Both the position numbers and the translations under genes were made by a program. Positions 1 through 6,129 of a DNA stretch of 24,458 nt are shown one piece after another (within the stretch, counting starts at the first letter, position 1; each line of letters begins with the position of its first letter). This DNA comes from a virus. The stretch spans positions 1 through 24,458 of IMG/VR virus record IMGVR_UViG_3300033145_002347, one strand, 5' to 3'. Under the pieces are notes generated by a model. That model searched no databases. It was not told the origin of the DNA and saw nothing but the letters and a program-made list of their open reading frames with translations.

Positions 1-114
1 TTGAAAATTGCAAAAATGAATTATGGTTTAGATAGAAACAAATCCTTTGAAGTAAAAAAAGAATGTGTTGATGTTGCAAATCTTGCAATGATGATCTGGG
101 ACAATAGTGTATAA
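1..114 (+). CDS. C-terminal fragment of an upstream gene
   Basis: Frame 1 is open from the first base to the TAA at 112-114, giving 37 residues that end in MMIWDNSV. The start lies outside the window. The stretch ECVDVANLAMMIWDN resembles the C-terminal helix of MazG-like nucleotide pyrophosphohydrolases and related small phage proteins, which often read DVANFxMMI. That likeness comes from memory and is weak evidence. The stop overlaps an ATG (TAATG) that opens the duplicated element described separately. Confidence 0.5.
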   Translation: MKIAKMNYGLDRNKSFEVKKECVDVANLAMMIWDNSV

Positions 115-166
115 TGACAAGCACGCCACGAAGGAACTCATCTTGCGTTTACTTACTGTGGGTGCA
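111..166 (+). repeat. Duplicated structured element, copy 1
   Basis: Bases 111-146 are identical to 6523-6558, and the motif GTGGGTGCA (158-166) is conserved at 6569-6577, while the 11 bases between them differ. GCACGCCAC (121-129) can pair with GTGGGTGC (158-165) apart from one bulged G. CAAG (118-121) can pair with CTTG (142-145) inside that loop, an arrangement that would make an H-type pseudoknot. The copy sits between the end of the first gene and the zinc-ribbon gene at 194. A 21-codon reading frame (114-179) starts in it, but identity without synonymous change favours a nucleic-acid role. Confidence 0.7.
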
Positions 167-193
167 GTGTTATGTGTAAAGTAAGGAGGAAAA

Positions 194-457
194 GTGGATA
201 AATTAAAATGTTCTATTTGTAAAAATGAGATGAAACTTGTGGAAGGCACATGGGAATGTGAAATGTGTGGAGAGGTTAGGGAGTATATTGATAATATGTT
301 GCCTAAAAATAAAAGTAGAATTGAGGAAATATCTGAATTGGTTTATGATATATTAGCTAAATATGGAGAAAAAAAATATGATATATCTGGTATTGAAGAT
401 AAACAGGATATTGCTTGGGACATTGCAACAGAAATTTATAATAAATATAAAAAATAA
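194..457 (+). CDS. Small zinc-ribbon protein
   Basis: This 87-aa protein starts at a GTG, chosen because AAGGAGGA lies at 183-190 and no ATG sits at that spacing. The N-terminus has two CxxC knuckles, C6/C9 and C22/C25, typical of a rubredoxin-like zinc ribbon that binds one zinc ion. The rest is a charged helix-rich tail with no recognised domain. It could bind nucleic acid or a host protein, but the sequence does not decide this. A 10-bp inverted repeat, TTATGTGTAA at 170-179 and TTACACATAA at 459-468, flanks the gene closely. Confidence 0.75.
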   Translation: MDKLKCSICKNEMKLVEGTWECEMCGEVREYIDNMLPKNKSRIEEISELVYDILAKYGEKKYDISGIEDKQDIAWDIATEIYNKYKK

Positions 458-474
458 GTTACACATAATGGGTC

Positions 475-502
475 GCTACTGCGACGCAGGGCGTAGAGTA
501 GC
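475..502 (+). other. Intercistronic hairpin with a competing fold
   Basis: GCTACT (475-480) pairs with AGTAGC (497-502), and inside it ACGC (484-487) pairs with GCGT (491-494) around an AGG loop. A mutually exclusive hairpin also exists: GTCGC (472-476) with GCGAC (481-485) around TACT. There is no T-tract, so this is not an intrinsic terminator. It lies in the 101-bp gap before the gene at 559. Confidence 0.5.
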
Positions 503-558
503 TTGTTATCCGTCGTCTTTTGTGGTGACAGGCTGAAAAAAAAATAAAGGAGAAACAG

Positions 559-780
559 ATGGAGATTGAAAGAATAACAATAAAAGTTGAACACGATTTT
601 AGAAACGAAATGAGTATTTGTTTCAGAACAGAAGTGGATACTTGGAATAAGCATTTCACAGGTGAAATAATAGTTTCACAAGATGATTTTAAGAGCAACT
701 TTGATATGCTTTTTGATTCTATGAAAGAAACTATTAGAAAGGAAATACTAAAGTCTGACACCGCAAAAGATGTCGGATAA
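559..780 (+). CDS. Hypothetical small acidic protein
   Basis: A 73-aa protein beginning MEIERITIKVEHDF, with a good ribosome-binding site (AAGGAG, 547-552) at normal spacing. The first 40 residues look like alternating beta strands and the last 30 like a charged amphipathic helix. There are no cysteine clusters, membrane segments or signal peptide. I do not recognise a family. It is one of a run of small genes each set off by an RNA hairpin, as in phage accessory or early regions. Confidence 0.6.
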   Translation: MEIERITIKVEHDFRNEMSICFRTEVDTWNKHFTGEIIVSQDDFKSNFDMLFDSMKETIRKEILKSDTAKDVG

Positions 781-820
781 CTGCCGTTACGCTTTTCCGA
801 AGGGAAAGGTTGGCTGTTAT
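777..820 (+). other. Intercistronic hairpin
   Basis: ATAACTGCC (777-785) pairs with GGCTGTTAT (812-820) except for one T-T mismatch. Inside it CTTTTCC and GGGAAAG form a 7-bp stem, with one G-T pair, capped by GAA. The structure starts within the last codons of the 559-780 gene and ends 23 bases before the AGGAGG of the next gene. No T-tract follows, so processing, mRNA stability or translation control is more likely than termination. Confidence 0.55.
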
Positions 821-853
821 GAGATATTAATATTGAAATTACTAGGAGGCATA

Positions 854-1111
854 ATGTTTTTAAAATTAAGATGGGTATTACGTGGAAGACCTACTATATC
901 ATATCCGGGATATAATTGTGGACTTTGCGGTGTTTGGATAGCTGAACCCTTTATAGTCAATGGCTATAATCTTAAACAGAGTGTTGTTTATGGGCAGGGA
1001 GACAGTCTTGGCATTGAAACATGGGGACATACTTGGGGACTATGCCAGAGATGTATTGATGATGAAAAAAGGAGAATAATTGTAAAGAAAGCAAGACAAT
1101 TGGGGAGATAA
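854..1111 (+). CDS. Small protein with two CxxC knuckles
   Basis: An 85-aa protein. The ATG at 854 is chosen over an in-frame ATG at 770 because AGGAGG (844-849) lies just upstream and because 770-853 contains a strong hairpin. Two knuckles, C22/C25 (NCGLC) and C64/C67 (GLCQRC), sit about 40 residues apart with aromatic and glycine residues between, as in a split zinc-binding domain. The C-terminus is basic (RRIIVKKARQ) and could contact nucleic acid. I do not recognise the family. Confidence 0.65.
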   Translation: MFLKLRWVLRGRPTISYPGYNCGLCGVWIAEPFIVNGYNLKQSVVYGQGDSLGIETWGHTWGLCQRCIDDEKRRIIVKKARQLGR

Positions 1112-1112
1112 A

Positions 1113-1284
1113 TTGAATAGAGTAAAAGTATGGTTGGATCAAGATGTTGTCCACACCAATAAGGGATTCCTTATTCTCATTATACGAGGAAGACGCGTAT
1201 ATCTTTGACAAAAAATATATTAAGGGGATGATAGACAAATCAGATATTAAAGACTCTTTATTGGTTATCAATAAAAGGCTGTGA
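1113..1284 (+). pseudogene. Small gene apparently split by a frameshift
   Basis: A TTG at 1113 has a ribosome-binding site (GGGGAGA, about 1102-1108) and opens a frame (LNRVKVWLDQDVV) that stops at 1208. A second frame starts at an ATG at 1144 without a clear ribosome-binding site and runs to TGA 1282-1284, giving 46 residues of credible protein (for example EEDAYIFDKKYIKG). Removing one base near 1146-1149 joins them into one protein of about 56 residues. The likely causes are a real frameshift, an assembly error or programmed frameshifting. If the gene is intact, the CDS is 1144-1284. No family is recognised. Confidence 0.45.
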
Positions 1285-1304
1285 TAAATAAAAGAGGAGA
1301 TTAT

Positions 1305-1784
1305 ATGAAAGAAATAAAAAAAATTTTAGTGAAAGTTGAAAAATTGATGAATAAAGTAGGAAGATTACTAGAAGAAATTGATTTGAAGATTAGTATAGAT
1401 CCTGACAAATATGTAGATGACAATGTCTTGAAAATAGCAGTCGATGGCGAGAGCAATACTTTATTAATTGGATATTTTATCGGTAAAGTGTGGATGGATA
1501 TTGGGGTGATAACAAAAACAGGCGAATGCCATATTATAAATACTTATGATCGTGTTCAACATTATAATAAATGGATGGATACAAATAAAGATCATTATCA
1601 TGATTCCCAAACATGGAGAGGTGGAGAATATCAATTAATAACAGGTAATAATTTTTGTTCTCTTATAAGAATGGATATCCAAGATGGGTATATTTATGAT
1701 TTTGGATTATGTGTGGCCGTGAATGGCTGCCTTGATGATAACATTAAAAGGATACCGGGGCTTGACAAGCCCATATTATTCTAA
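1305..1784 (+). CDS. Hypothetical protein
   Basis: A 159-aa protein. I start it at ATG 1305 because AGAGGAG (1293-1299) is placed for this ATG. The in-frame GTG at 1281 overlaps the previous stop and has no ribosome-binding site. The first 30 residues form a lysine- and glutamate-rich amphipathic helix (MKEIKKILVKVEKLMNKVG). The remainder looks like a beta-rich globular domain with two late cysteines and no recognisable motif. The last codons contain a short perfect hairpin (GGGCT/AGCCC, 1758-1772). Confidence 0.6.
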   Translation: MKEIKKILVKVEKLMNKVGRLLEEIDLKISIDPDKYVDDNVLKIAVDGESNTLLIGYFIGKVWMDIGVITKTGECHIINTYDRVQHYNKWMDTNKDHYHDSQTWRGGEYQLITGNNFCSLIRMDIQDGYIYDFGLCVAVNGCLDDNIKRIPGLDKPILF

Positions 1785-1794
1785 TGAATATATT

Positions 1795-1846
1795 GTGCGT
1801 GGGGATGTTCCGAGCCTATTACTCCTCTATAGGCTTTCCCGCGCAC
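1795..1846 (+). promoter_or_regulatory. Long structured 5' leader, possible translational switch
   Basis: GTGCGTGGGGA (1795-1805) pairs along its whole length with TTCCCGCGCAC (1836-1846), using two G-U pairs. A second 7-bp stem, AGCCTAT (1813-1819) with ATAGGCT (1829-1835), stacks on it behind a 7-base one-sided bulge. The loop TCCTCT (1823-1828) can pair with AGGGGA (1861-1866), the ribosome-binding site of the gene at 1874, with one G-U pair. There is no T-tract, so it is not a terminator. A role in controlling translation of the next gene is an inference. Confidence 0.6.
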
Positions 1847-1873
1847 CACATTATACTCAAAGGGGATTGATTG

Positions 1874-2077
1874 ATGAAGAAGAAACAAAGGAAGCTACGC
1901 AAAAAACTTATAAAAGCTTTTCAGAAAACAGTTGCAACAAGATGTTATTTTAATGTGAGAAAGGAAATACCTATGTGGGACAGTCGTTATATGAGAAGAA
2001 CAACAAAGAAAAATAGACTTACATTGTTAAAGAAATATAACGCATGCCGTAAAGAGGAAAGAACCAAAAAGTTATAG
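1874..2077 (+). CDS. Small, highly basic protein
   Basis: A 67-aa protein very rich in lysine and arginine (MKKKQRKLRKKLIKAFQK at the start, RKEERTKKL at the end). ATG 1874 is preferred over TTG 1871 because AGGGGA (1861-1866) is seven bases upstream. The composition suggests binding to nucleic acid or another polyanion, but no fold is recognised. It is the last gene of the left arm: an intrinsic terminator follows 7 bases after the stop, and a structured leader precedes it. Confidence 0.6.
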   Translation: MKKKQRKLRKKLIKAFQKTVATRCYFNVRKEIPMWDSRYMRRTTKKNRLTLLKKYNACRKEERTKKL

Positions 2078-2083
2078 TTTAAT

Positions 2084-2112
2084 GGTCAGCCGGAAGGCTG
2101 GCCGCCTTTTTT
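2084..2112 (+). terminator. Rho-independent terminator
   Basis: GGTCAGCC (2084-2091) pairs with GGCTGGCC (2096-2103), an 8-bp stem including one G-T pair, closed by a GGAA loop. GCC and six T residues (2107-2112) follow. It separates the small-gene arm from the structural genes. Confidence 0.85.
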
Positions 2113-2138
2113 AGCTATCAGCCAAACTTTAAAATATC

Positions 2139-2177
2139 TTGACAAGGATAGATGATATAATTGTCTTTGTTTATAAA
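2139..2177 (+). promoter_or_regulatory. Candidate promoter region with TTGACA box
   Basis: TTGACA at 2139-2144 is followed by TATAAT (2156-2161, an 11-bp gap that is too short for a classical promoter) and TATAAA (2172-2177). It lies between the terminator at 2084-2112 and the gene at 2203, so a promoter is expected here. The same TTGACA box recurs in four other gaps of this window. Confidence 0.4.
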
Positions 2178-2202
2178 TATTAGAAGGTGGTTAGGGTAAT
2201 TT

Positions 2203-2577
2203 ATGAAATGTCCTAAATTAATAATTAAAACAGCCAGATTAAACATAGAAGACATAGAAGAGTATCTTCATCAGAACCTAACCGGTAATAAAGAAAAAGA
2301 AATCCAGAAGATGATTCGAGGTAAGGTGGATGATAGTTTTAGATTAACGCATCCAATTATCACTTTAGGGATAGGGCAAAATAGTGCAAAGAATACAGCA
2401 ATTAAGAATATATCCGACCATATGATCGATAAGCATCCAGGAATAAAGAAAAAGTTTAGGGAGAGATCCTTGGAGGAAAAGCTTTTGATAAAGGCTATAA
2501 GCAAAATCATTAGAGAAGAGAAGAAAGGCGATAGGGCTACTCAATTGGCAGTCGGAGTAATAAAAGCAATAGCATAA
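2203..2577 (+). CDS. Tagged small helical basic protein
   Basis: A 124-aa protein whose first residues, MKCPKLIIKTA, are the tag shared by several unrelated proteins in this window. After the tag the sequence is charged, basic and largely helical (residues 15-124), with no membrane segment and no family I recognise. It is the first gene after the terminator and has its own TTGACA-containing upstream region, with GGTGG acting as ribosome-binding site around 2187. If the tag directs proteins into the capsid, this would be an internal, perhaps DNA-associated, virion protein. That role is inferred from the tag only. Confidence 0.6.
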   Translation: MKCPKLIIKTARLNIEDIEEYLHQNLTGNKEKEIQKMIRGKVDDSFRLTHPIITLGIGQNSAKNTAIKNISDHMIDKHPGIKKKFRERSLEEKLLIKAISKIIREEKKGDRATQLAVGVIKAIA

Positions 2578-2614
2578 TAATTTATTTAATATAGACCACA
2601 TATTTTTATTTAAC

Positions 2615-2658
2615 TTGACAATATATTTCATTGATTCGACAAGTGATGTGTATTTAAT
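2615..2658 (+). promoter_or_regulatory. Candidate phage promoter
   Basis: TTGACA (2615-2620) is followed 22 bases later by GTGATGTGTATTTAAT (2643-2658), which matches 6095-6110 at 15 of 16 positions in the same setting. GGAGG follows, then ATG 2672. The shared 16-mer may be an extended -10 element, with TGTGTAT as the TGn-type part. The spacing from TTGACA is longer than sigma-70 uses. Confidence 0.45.
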
Positions 2659-2671
2659 TCTTGGAGGATTT

Positions 2672-3319
2672 ATGAGCAATTTAACAAACCTTATTTTTAA
2701 CTGTTCTGATGATATTATCAACCCATTAAAGAAAGTATTTAGGAAGAAGGGATATGTGTTCTTTAATGGTCCGTTTAACGTAAATTTAATAGGGATAAGA
2801 GCTAAAGAGAGAGATATAAGAAAGATGTCTGATAGATTCTTATTAGTTTACGAAGATCACCTCTGTAATTGGCATGCGGAGATTCTGGTAGGCACTACTG
2901 TCCCAGGAGAATTCTACCATTATAATTATACTAATCCGGACGGGTTAGGTATAATAGTACCTGGACAGTACAGGGGTGCGTTCAGGAAAGGGAAGCATAA
3001 GGGCAGGGATGCATTAATACAAAACACTACATTTAAAGTATATCGTGATAGTAATAAAGATGGTGTGATTGATAAGAATGTTATTAAAGATGCTCCGCCT
3101 TCTTGTAGATTTAACTTTCATCATGCAAAATCATCGATTCACCCACATAAAATATTCATTAAAAACATAGGAAGATTCTCGGAGGGGTGTCAAGTCCCCG
3201 CGAATTGGGTTAAGTATAAAATGTGTTTTGATATTATCTCATATTCTATGAAGTTATATAATAGTAAATCAATAACTTATACATTATTAGACGAAGATGA
3301 TTTAAAGATGGGAGAGTAA
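2672..3319 (+). CDS. L,D-transpeptidase-like cell-wall-active protein
   Basis: A 215-aa protein. ATG 2672 is chosen because TTGGAGG lies at 2661-2667. The in-frame ATG at 2615 would start inside the promoter-like TTGACA region. It resembles a protein common beside phage tail and lysin genes: GQYRGAFRKGKHKG (98-111), FKVYRDSNKDG (121-131), FNFHHA (147-152) and FSEGCQV (169-175). The histidine followed by S-x-G-C fits the catalytic H...SxGC of YkuD-type L,D-transpeptidases, with C173 as likely nucleophile. The probable role is to act on peptidoglycan during entry or lysis. It sits two genes upstream of the spike. The exact reaction is unproven. Confidence 0.65.
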   Translation: MSNLTNLIFNCSDDIINPLKKVFRKKGYVFFNGPFNVNLIGIRAKERDIRKMSDRFLLVYEDHLCNWHAEILVGTTVPGEFYHYNYTNPDGLGIIVPGQYRGAFRKGKHKGRDALIQNTTFKVYRDSNKDGVIDKNVIKDAPPSCRFNFHHAKSSIHPHKIFIKNIGRFSEGCQVPANWVKYKMCFDIISYSMKLYNSKSITYTLLDEDDLKMGE

Positions 3320-3538
3320 ATGCCTATTCCATGTTTAGCTCGTGGGCCAAATGGTGAGTGCCTTATTGAGAAAGATTCTGAAGAGATGAAAGAAGGTGAA
3401 TACAGCGGTTGGGATGATGATGGTAAGTGTAGATATAAAGAAAAAGGACAGATAAATTGGCAAGTCTGTAGTTATTATATGGAGGATCCATACATTAAAA
3501 TATTATGCATTAAAAAACATAAACAAAAAAGGGAATAA
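3320..3538 (+). CDS. Small cysteine-containing protein
   Basis: A 72-aa protein whose ATG directly follows the previous TAA, with GGGAGAG just upstream, so the two are translationally coupled. It has five scattered cysteines (at about residues 5, 14, 37, 50 and 62), an acidic middle and a basic tail (KKHKQKRE). The spacing does not match a classical zinc ribbon. No family is recognised. It lies between the transpeptidase-like gene and the spike, so it may be a partner or chaperone of one of them. Confidence 0.55.
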   Translation: MPIPCLARGPNGECLIEKDSEEMKEGEYSGWDDDGKCRYKEKGQINWQVCSYYMEDPYIKILCIKKHKQKRE

Positions 3539-3540
3539 AT

Positions 3541-4677
3541 ATGGAAATTATAAGAGGGTTTATTGAAGGGATGGACGATAAGGGCAGGTATACCGTGTCG
3601 ATGCTCGGGAAAAGAGAGGATAAGTTTTCTTGGATCGAGAATGTCAAACCTATCTATCAGTCTGCGAATATAACGTCTGGGAGAAAAGTTGGCAAGTCCT
3701 GCATTGTGTTAAAGATGCCTTTAGATAATTTTCTGCTTGGAGTATATACGCCTAATGAGGATATCACATCTAAGGTTATTAACGCAGGTACGGGGCAGGA
3801 ATTGTTTTGGGCTGGTAAAGATAGGGTATTAGCACTAGAATCTAATGGAGATATTGGTATTTATAGAGTATCAAGGAAAGATAATGGTGACCTTGAGATG
3901 CCGGCTGATCCCATATTGGGTTATGATAGAGAAAATGATAGAGTTGTTGTTAGTAGTGAAAACATTATGATGAATATGCTCGGAGCTGGGACAAGGGGTA
4001 ATTTAATATTTGAGCAGGACGATGTTACAGGTAATTTTGCATATCTTTTTGAAGGTAAACTATCATTATCAGATCTTTCACCTAGGTTTAGAGTTAGATT
4101 TTCTAATCCTATACTGCCTTCTACCATAAAGGGATCTCCTTTATCAAAAGATGGCATATTCGAATTAACAGTAGATAATTTAATGAGTCCAACCAGAGTA
4201 GTGCCAACAGATTTTACGGCATTAGACTCTATATCTATAAAAATGGGAGCACAAAATAATACTTTATCTGGAGTATCTTTAAGTGTAGGAGAATTTTGTG
4301 ATGTTATGATGGGACCAATGGTATCTGATCCTACTCATATGGTGTCTATTAAAACTAAATTCGGTAGTAAAATAGGGATGAAAACCGACGGTAGTATTGA
4401 ACTAAGCACATTGGAGCATAAATCTTCTGTAAAACTTAATCCTAATGGAAAGATATCAATTATTAATAATGGTATATCTCTTATTGAAATAGCACCAAAT
4501 GGACAAGTGAATATTGTCACCGCAAAAGGAATAGAACTAAAGGCATCTGCTATTGATATTAAGGGAAGTAAAATTAATATCCATACAATAGACGGCACAC
4601 CTGGGTTTAATTTAATACCAATTTGCCCATTTACGGGTGCAAAACATGTCACAAGTAAGGTGAACTCGATTGCATGA
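3541..4677 (+). CDS. Baseplate spike / gp5-VgrG-like protein
   Basis: A 378-aa protein. The N-terminal 85 residues (starting MEIIRGFIEGMDDKGRYTV) look like an OB-type beta barrel, as in gp5, gpV and VgrG spikes. Residues 235-360 are short repeating strands (FGSKIGMKTDGSIEL, VKLNPNGKISIINNG, IEIAPNGQVNIVT, GIELKASAIDIKGSKI) typical of the triple-stranded beta-helix of membrane-piercing spikes. The C-terminus ends CPFTGAKH, a tail seen on some spike and VgrG-like proteins. No lysozyme domain is visible; the transpeptidase-like protein upstream could supply wall activity. A contractile tail is likely but not proven. Confidence 0.7.
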   Translation: MEIIRGFIEGMDDKGRYTVSMLGKREDKFSWIENVKPIYQSANITSGRKVGKSCIVLKMPLDNFLLGVYTPNEDITSKVINAGTGQELFWAGKDRVLALESNGDIGIYRVSRKDNGDLEMPADPILGYDRENDRVVVSSENIMMNMLGAGTRGNLIFEQDDVTGNFAYLFEGKLSLSDLSPRFRVRFSNPILPSTIKGSPLSKDGIFELTVDNLMSPTRVVPTDFTALDSISIKMGAQNNTLSGVSLSVGEFCDVMMGPMVSDPTHMVSIKTKFGSKIGMKTDGSIELSTLEHKSSVKLNPNGKISIINNGISLIEIAPNGQVNIVTAKGIELKASAIDIKGSKINIHTIDGTPGFNLIPICPFTGAKHVTSKVNSIA

Positions 4678-4927
4678 ATTACTTAAGATGGGGAGTTATA
4701 AAAAAATAATTATAGATTTATGTAGATTAACTGAATATCATGGTATTGATGTATCAATGAGGTATATAGATATGGTGAGAGATATTTATGGTTTATGTAA
4801 AGTAGCTGATAAAAGAGCGAATACTGTAATGTTAACATTAAATAGGAAAGGGATAGTTAAAAGAGTAAGACGGTCATATTATATATCTAAGCTCTGGAAA
4901 CCCAAGGGAAGTAAGAAAAATGCTTAA
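4670..4927 (+). CDS. Small winged-helix-like protein
   Basis: An 85-aa protein. The TTG at 4670 has AAGGTG (4657-4662) in position and overlaps the spike gene by 8 bases. ATG 4688 is the alternative but has no ribosome-binding site. Residues 20-72 suggest a small winged-helix fold (VSMRYIDMVRDIYGL, then ANTVMLTLNRKGIVKRVRR and a YYIS wing). The basic C-terminus ends PKGSKKNA. It could bind DNA or be a small structural adaptor. It overlaps the next gene by 8 bases, so the group is one operon. Confidence 0.55.
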   Translation: MHELLKMGSYKKIIIDLCRLTEYHGIDVSMRYIDMVRDIYGLCKVADKRANTVMLTLNRKGIVKRVRRSYYISKLWKPKGSKKNA

Positions 4928-5447
4928 CGAAAACACTCTAAAAAATATCATTATTGATTCTACTGAAGGTAAGGAACCTGATGTTGTTTGGGAATCTATG
5001 ATTCAAGCAATAGAAGGTTACTTGAATGAGAATGCTAAGGTAAACATGGTGTTTTCCGGTACATTAGGGAATAGTCCTTCGCCATTAAACGGACCACATA
5101 CCTTTAATTTAATAACTTCTTTAGATGCAGACTATATCAAACAAACAACAAAAATAACAGGTGGCATGATCGGATTGCCTATTTCACTAACTGCTCAATT
5201 AATGATGTCAAGACCAGAGCATAATACAAGCAACACAATATCGATATTGGCACCATATCCTATACTAACATTAATGGTCGCCATCAACACATTTGGCTTA
5301 CAAAGAGACCAAGCAATGTTAGCGATTGCTACCGGTATAATAAATGGGCTAAGAAGCGCCGTAATGGTTCCGCCAATATTATCAGCCCCTGTTAATGTGG
5401 TTGCTGCTGGATCGGCAGGTGCGTTGACATTTGTGGGTATTATATAA
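4920..5447 (+). CDS. Probable virion or baseplate-associated protein
   Basis: A 175-aa protein. The first 35 residues are helical and acidic, followed by a central beta region (VNMVFSGTLGNSPSPLNGPH). A long glycine-, alanine- and proline-rich hydrophobic C-terminal half runs from about 80 to 175, ending AGSAGALTFVGII. The hydrophobic parts are broken by prolines, so burial in an assembly or membrane interaction are both possible. It overlaps the previous gene by 8 bases (ATG 4920) and closes the spike operon. I do not recognise a family; the role is inferred from its position. Confidence 0.55.
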   Translation: MLNENTLKNIIIDSTEGKEPDVVWESMIQAIEGYLNENAKVNMVFSGTLGNSPSPLNGPHTFNLITSLDADYIKQTTKITGGMIGLPISLTAQLMMSRPEHNTSNTISILAPYPILTLMVAINTFGLQRDQAMLAIATGIINGLRSAVMVPPILSAPVNVVAAGSAGALTFVGII

Positions 5448-5594
5448 GAGCTTGGAAGCGAAGTAATATAAATTGATAGATAATAGTCATTATGATGACG
5501 AATGAACAGCTAACGTAGGTAAATGTTGGTCATGTGAGATTGGGATATGTTATCTCAATGGGGTAAGATAAAAAACAGACAAGAGGATGAGACA
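5448..5594 (+). other. Intergenic region with small hairpins
   Basis: This 147-bp gap has no convincing gene. It contains GTCAT/ATGAC around TATG in the stretch GTCATTATGATGAC, and a 9-bp imperfect stem in ATTGGGATATGTTATCTCAAT around 5540-5560. A ribosome-binding site, AAGAGGA, lies at 5581-5587. I see no clear promoter or terminator. Confidence 0.4.
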
Positions 5595-5945
5595 ATGGAA
5601 TCTAAACAAATGAAATTAAAGCCTAGTTACTATTCAATTACGCCTGCAACTGTGAGATACGATGAAGATTTATGCCCAAATGCTAAGTGGTTATATAGTG
5701 AAATAACTGCCCTAAGCACTAAGGATGGATATTGTTGGGCAAAAAATAGATATTTTGCAGAACTATATCATGTAACTAAAACAACTATATCGAGATGGAT
5801 AAGGCAATTGAAAGAAAAAGGATATATTAAAGTAGAAATGATATACAAACATGATTCAAAAGAGATAGAACAAAGGAATATTTATATTATTGATGACCCT
5901 ATTAGCAAAATTGATAATACCCCCCTCTTTAGTCCAACCTCCTAA
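5595..5945 (+). CDS. Helix-turn-helix (replication-initiator-type) protein, truncated
   Basis: A 116-aa protein. ATG 5595 is preferred over ATG 5547 because AAGAGGA is eight bases upstream. It closely resembles the HTH_36 domain at the N-terminus of many phage and plasmid replisome-organiser proteins: YYSITPATVRYDEDL, then CWAKNRYFAELYHVTKTTIS as helix-turn-helix, then a wing ending KEKGYI. In that family the protein continues into a variable tail. Here the frame stops soon after SKIDNTPLFSPTS. Related tail-like sequence continues out of frame past the stop (see findings), so this looks like a truncated or decayed copy. It may still bind DNA as a small regulator. Confidence 0.65.
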   Translation: MESKQMKLKPSYYSITPATVRYDEDLCPNAKWLYSEITALSTKDGYCWAKNRYFAELYHVTKTTISRWIRQLKEKGYIKVEMIYKHDSKEIEQRNIYIIDDPISKIDNTPLFSPTS

Positions 5946-5950
5946 TAAAA

Positions 5951-5973
5951 TAGTCAATACCCCCTATTGACTA
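5951..5973. repeat. Perfect inverted repeat with a C5 loop
   Basis: TAGTCAATA (5951-5959) and TATTGACTA (5965-5973) form a perfect 9-bp stem around CCCCC. No T-tract follows on the + strand. On the - strand the stem is followed by TTTTATT, so it could stop leftward transcription, although no - strand gene is evident. It falls in the decayed tail of the HTH gene. Confidence 0.5.
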
Positions 5974-6064
5974 AAAGAGCAAGGATAATAATATAAACTT
6001 TTTAATAATACAAGATAACAAAGAAAAGAATAAAAGAAAGAGCCCTGCGTTCTTTTGGTAATTC

Positions 6065-6110
6065 TTGACAGAAAACTATTTAATATTTTATTTTGTGATG
6101 TGTATGTAAT
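6065..6110 (+). promoter_or_regulatory. Candidate phage promoter
   Basis: TTGACA (6065-6070) is followed 24 bases later by GTGATGTGTATGTAAT (6095-6110), a 15-of-16 match to the element at 2643-2658. The tagged gene at 6130 follows after AAGGAAGG. Recurrence of both parts in front of two unrelated genes is the evidence. Confidence 0.5.
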
Positions 6111-6129
6111 AAAATTAAGGAAGGTTAGT

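Noticed and set aside
471-535. Stem-rich intergenic stretch as a tRNA
   Set aside because: There is no T-loop GTTCRANNC motif, no acceptor pairing and no anticodon arm in order.
1207-1212. TTGACA at 1207 as another promoter box
   Set aside because: It lies inside the coding sequence of the 1144-1284 frame (IFDKKY) with no gene start placed to use it.
1758-1772. GGGCT/AGCCC hairpin as an intrinsic terminator
   Set aside because: It lies inside the last codons of the 1305-1784 gene and is not followed by a T-tract.
1723-1953. Overlapping + strand ORF of 76 aa
   Set aside because: It runs through the structured leader and overlaps two better-supported genes in other frames, with no ribosome-binding site.
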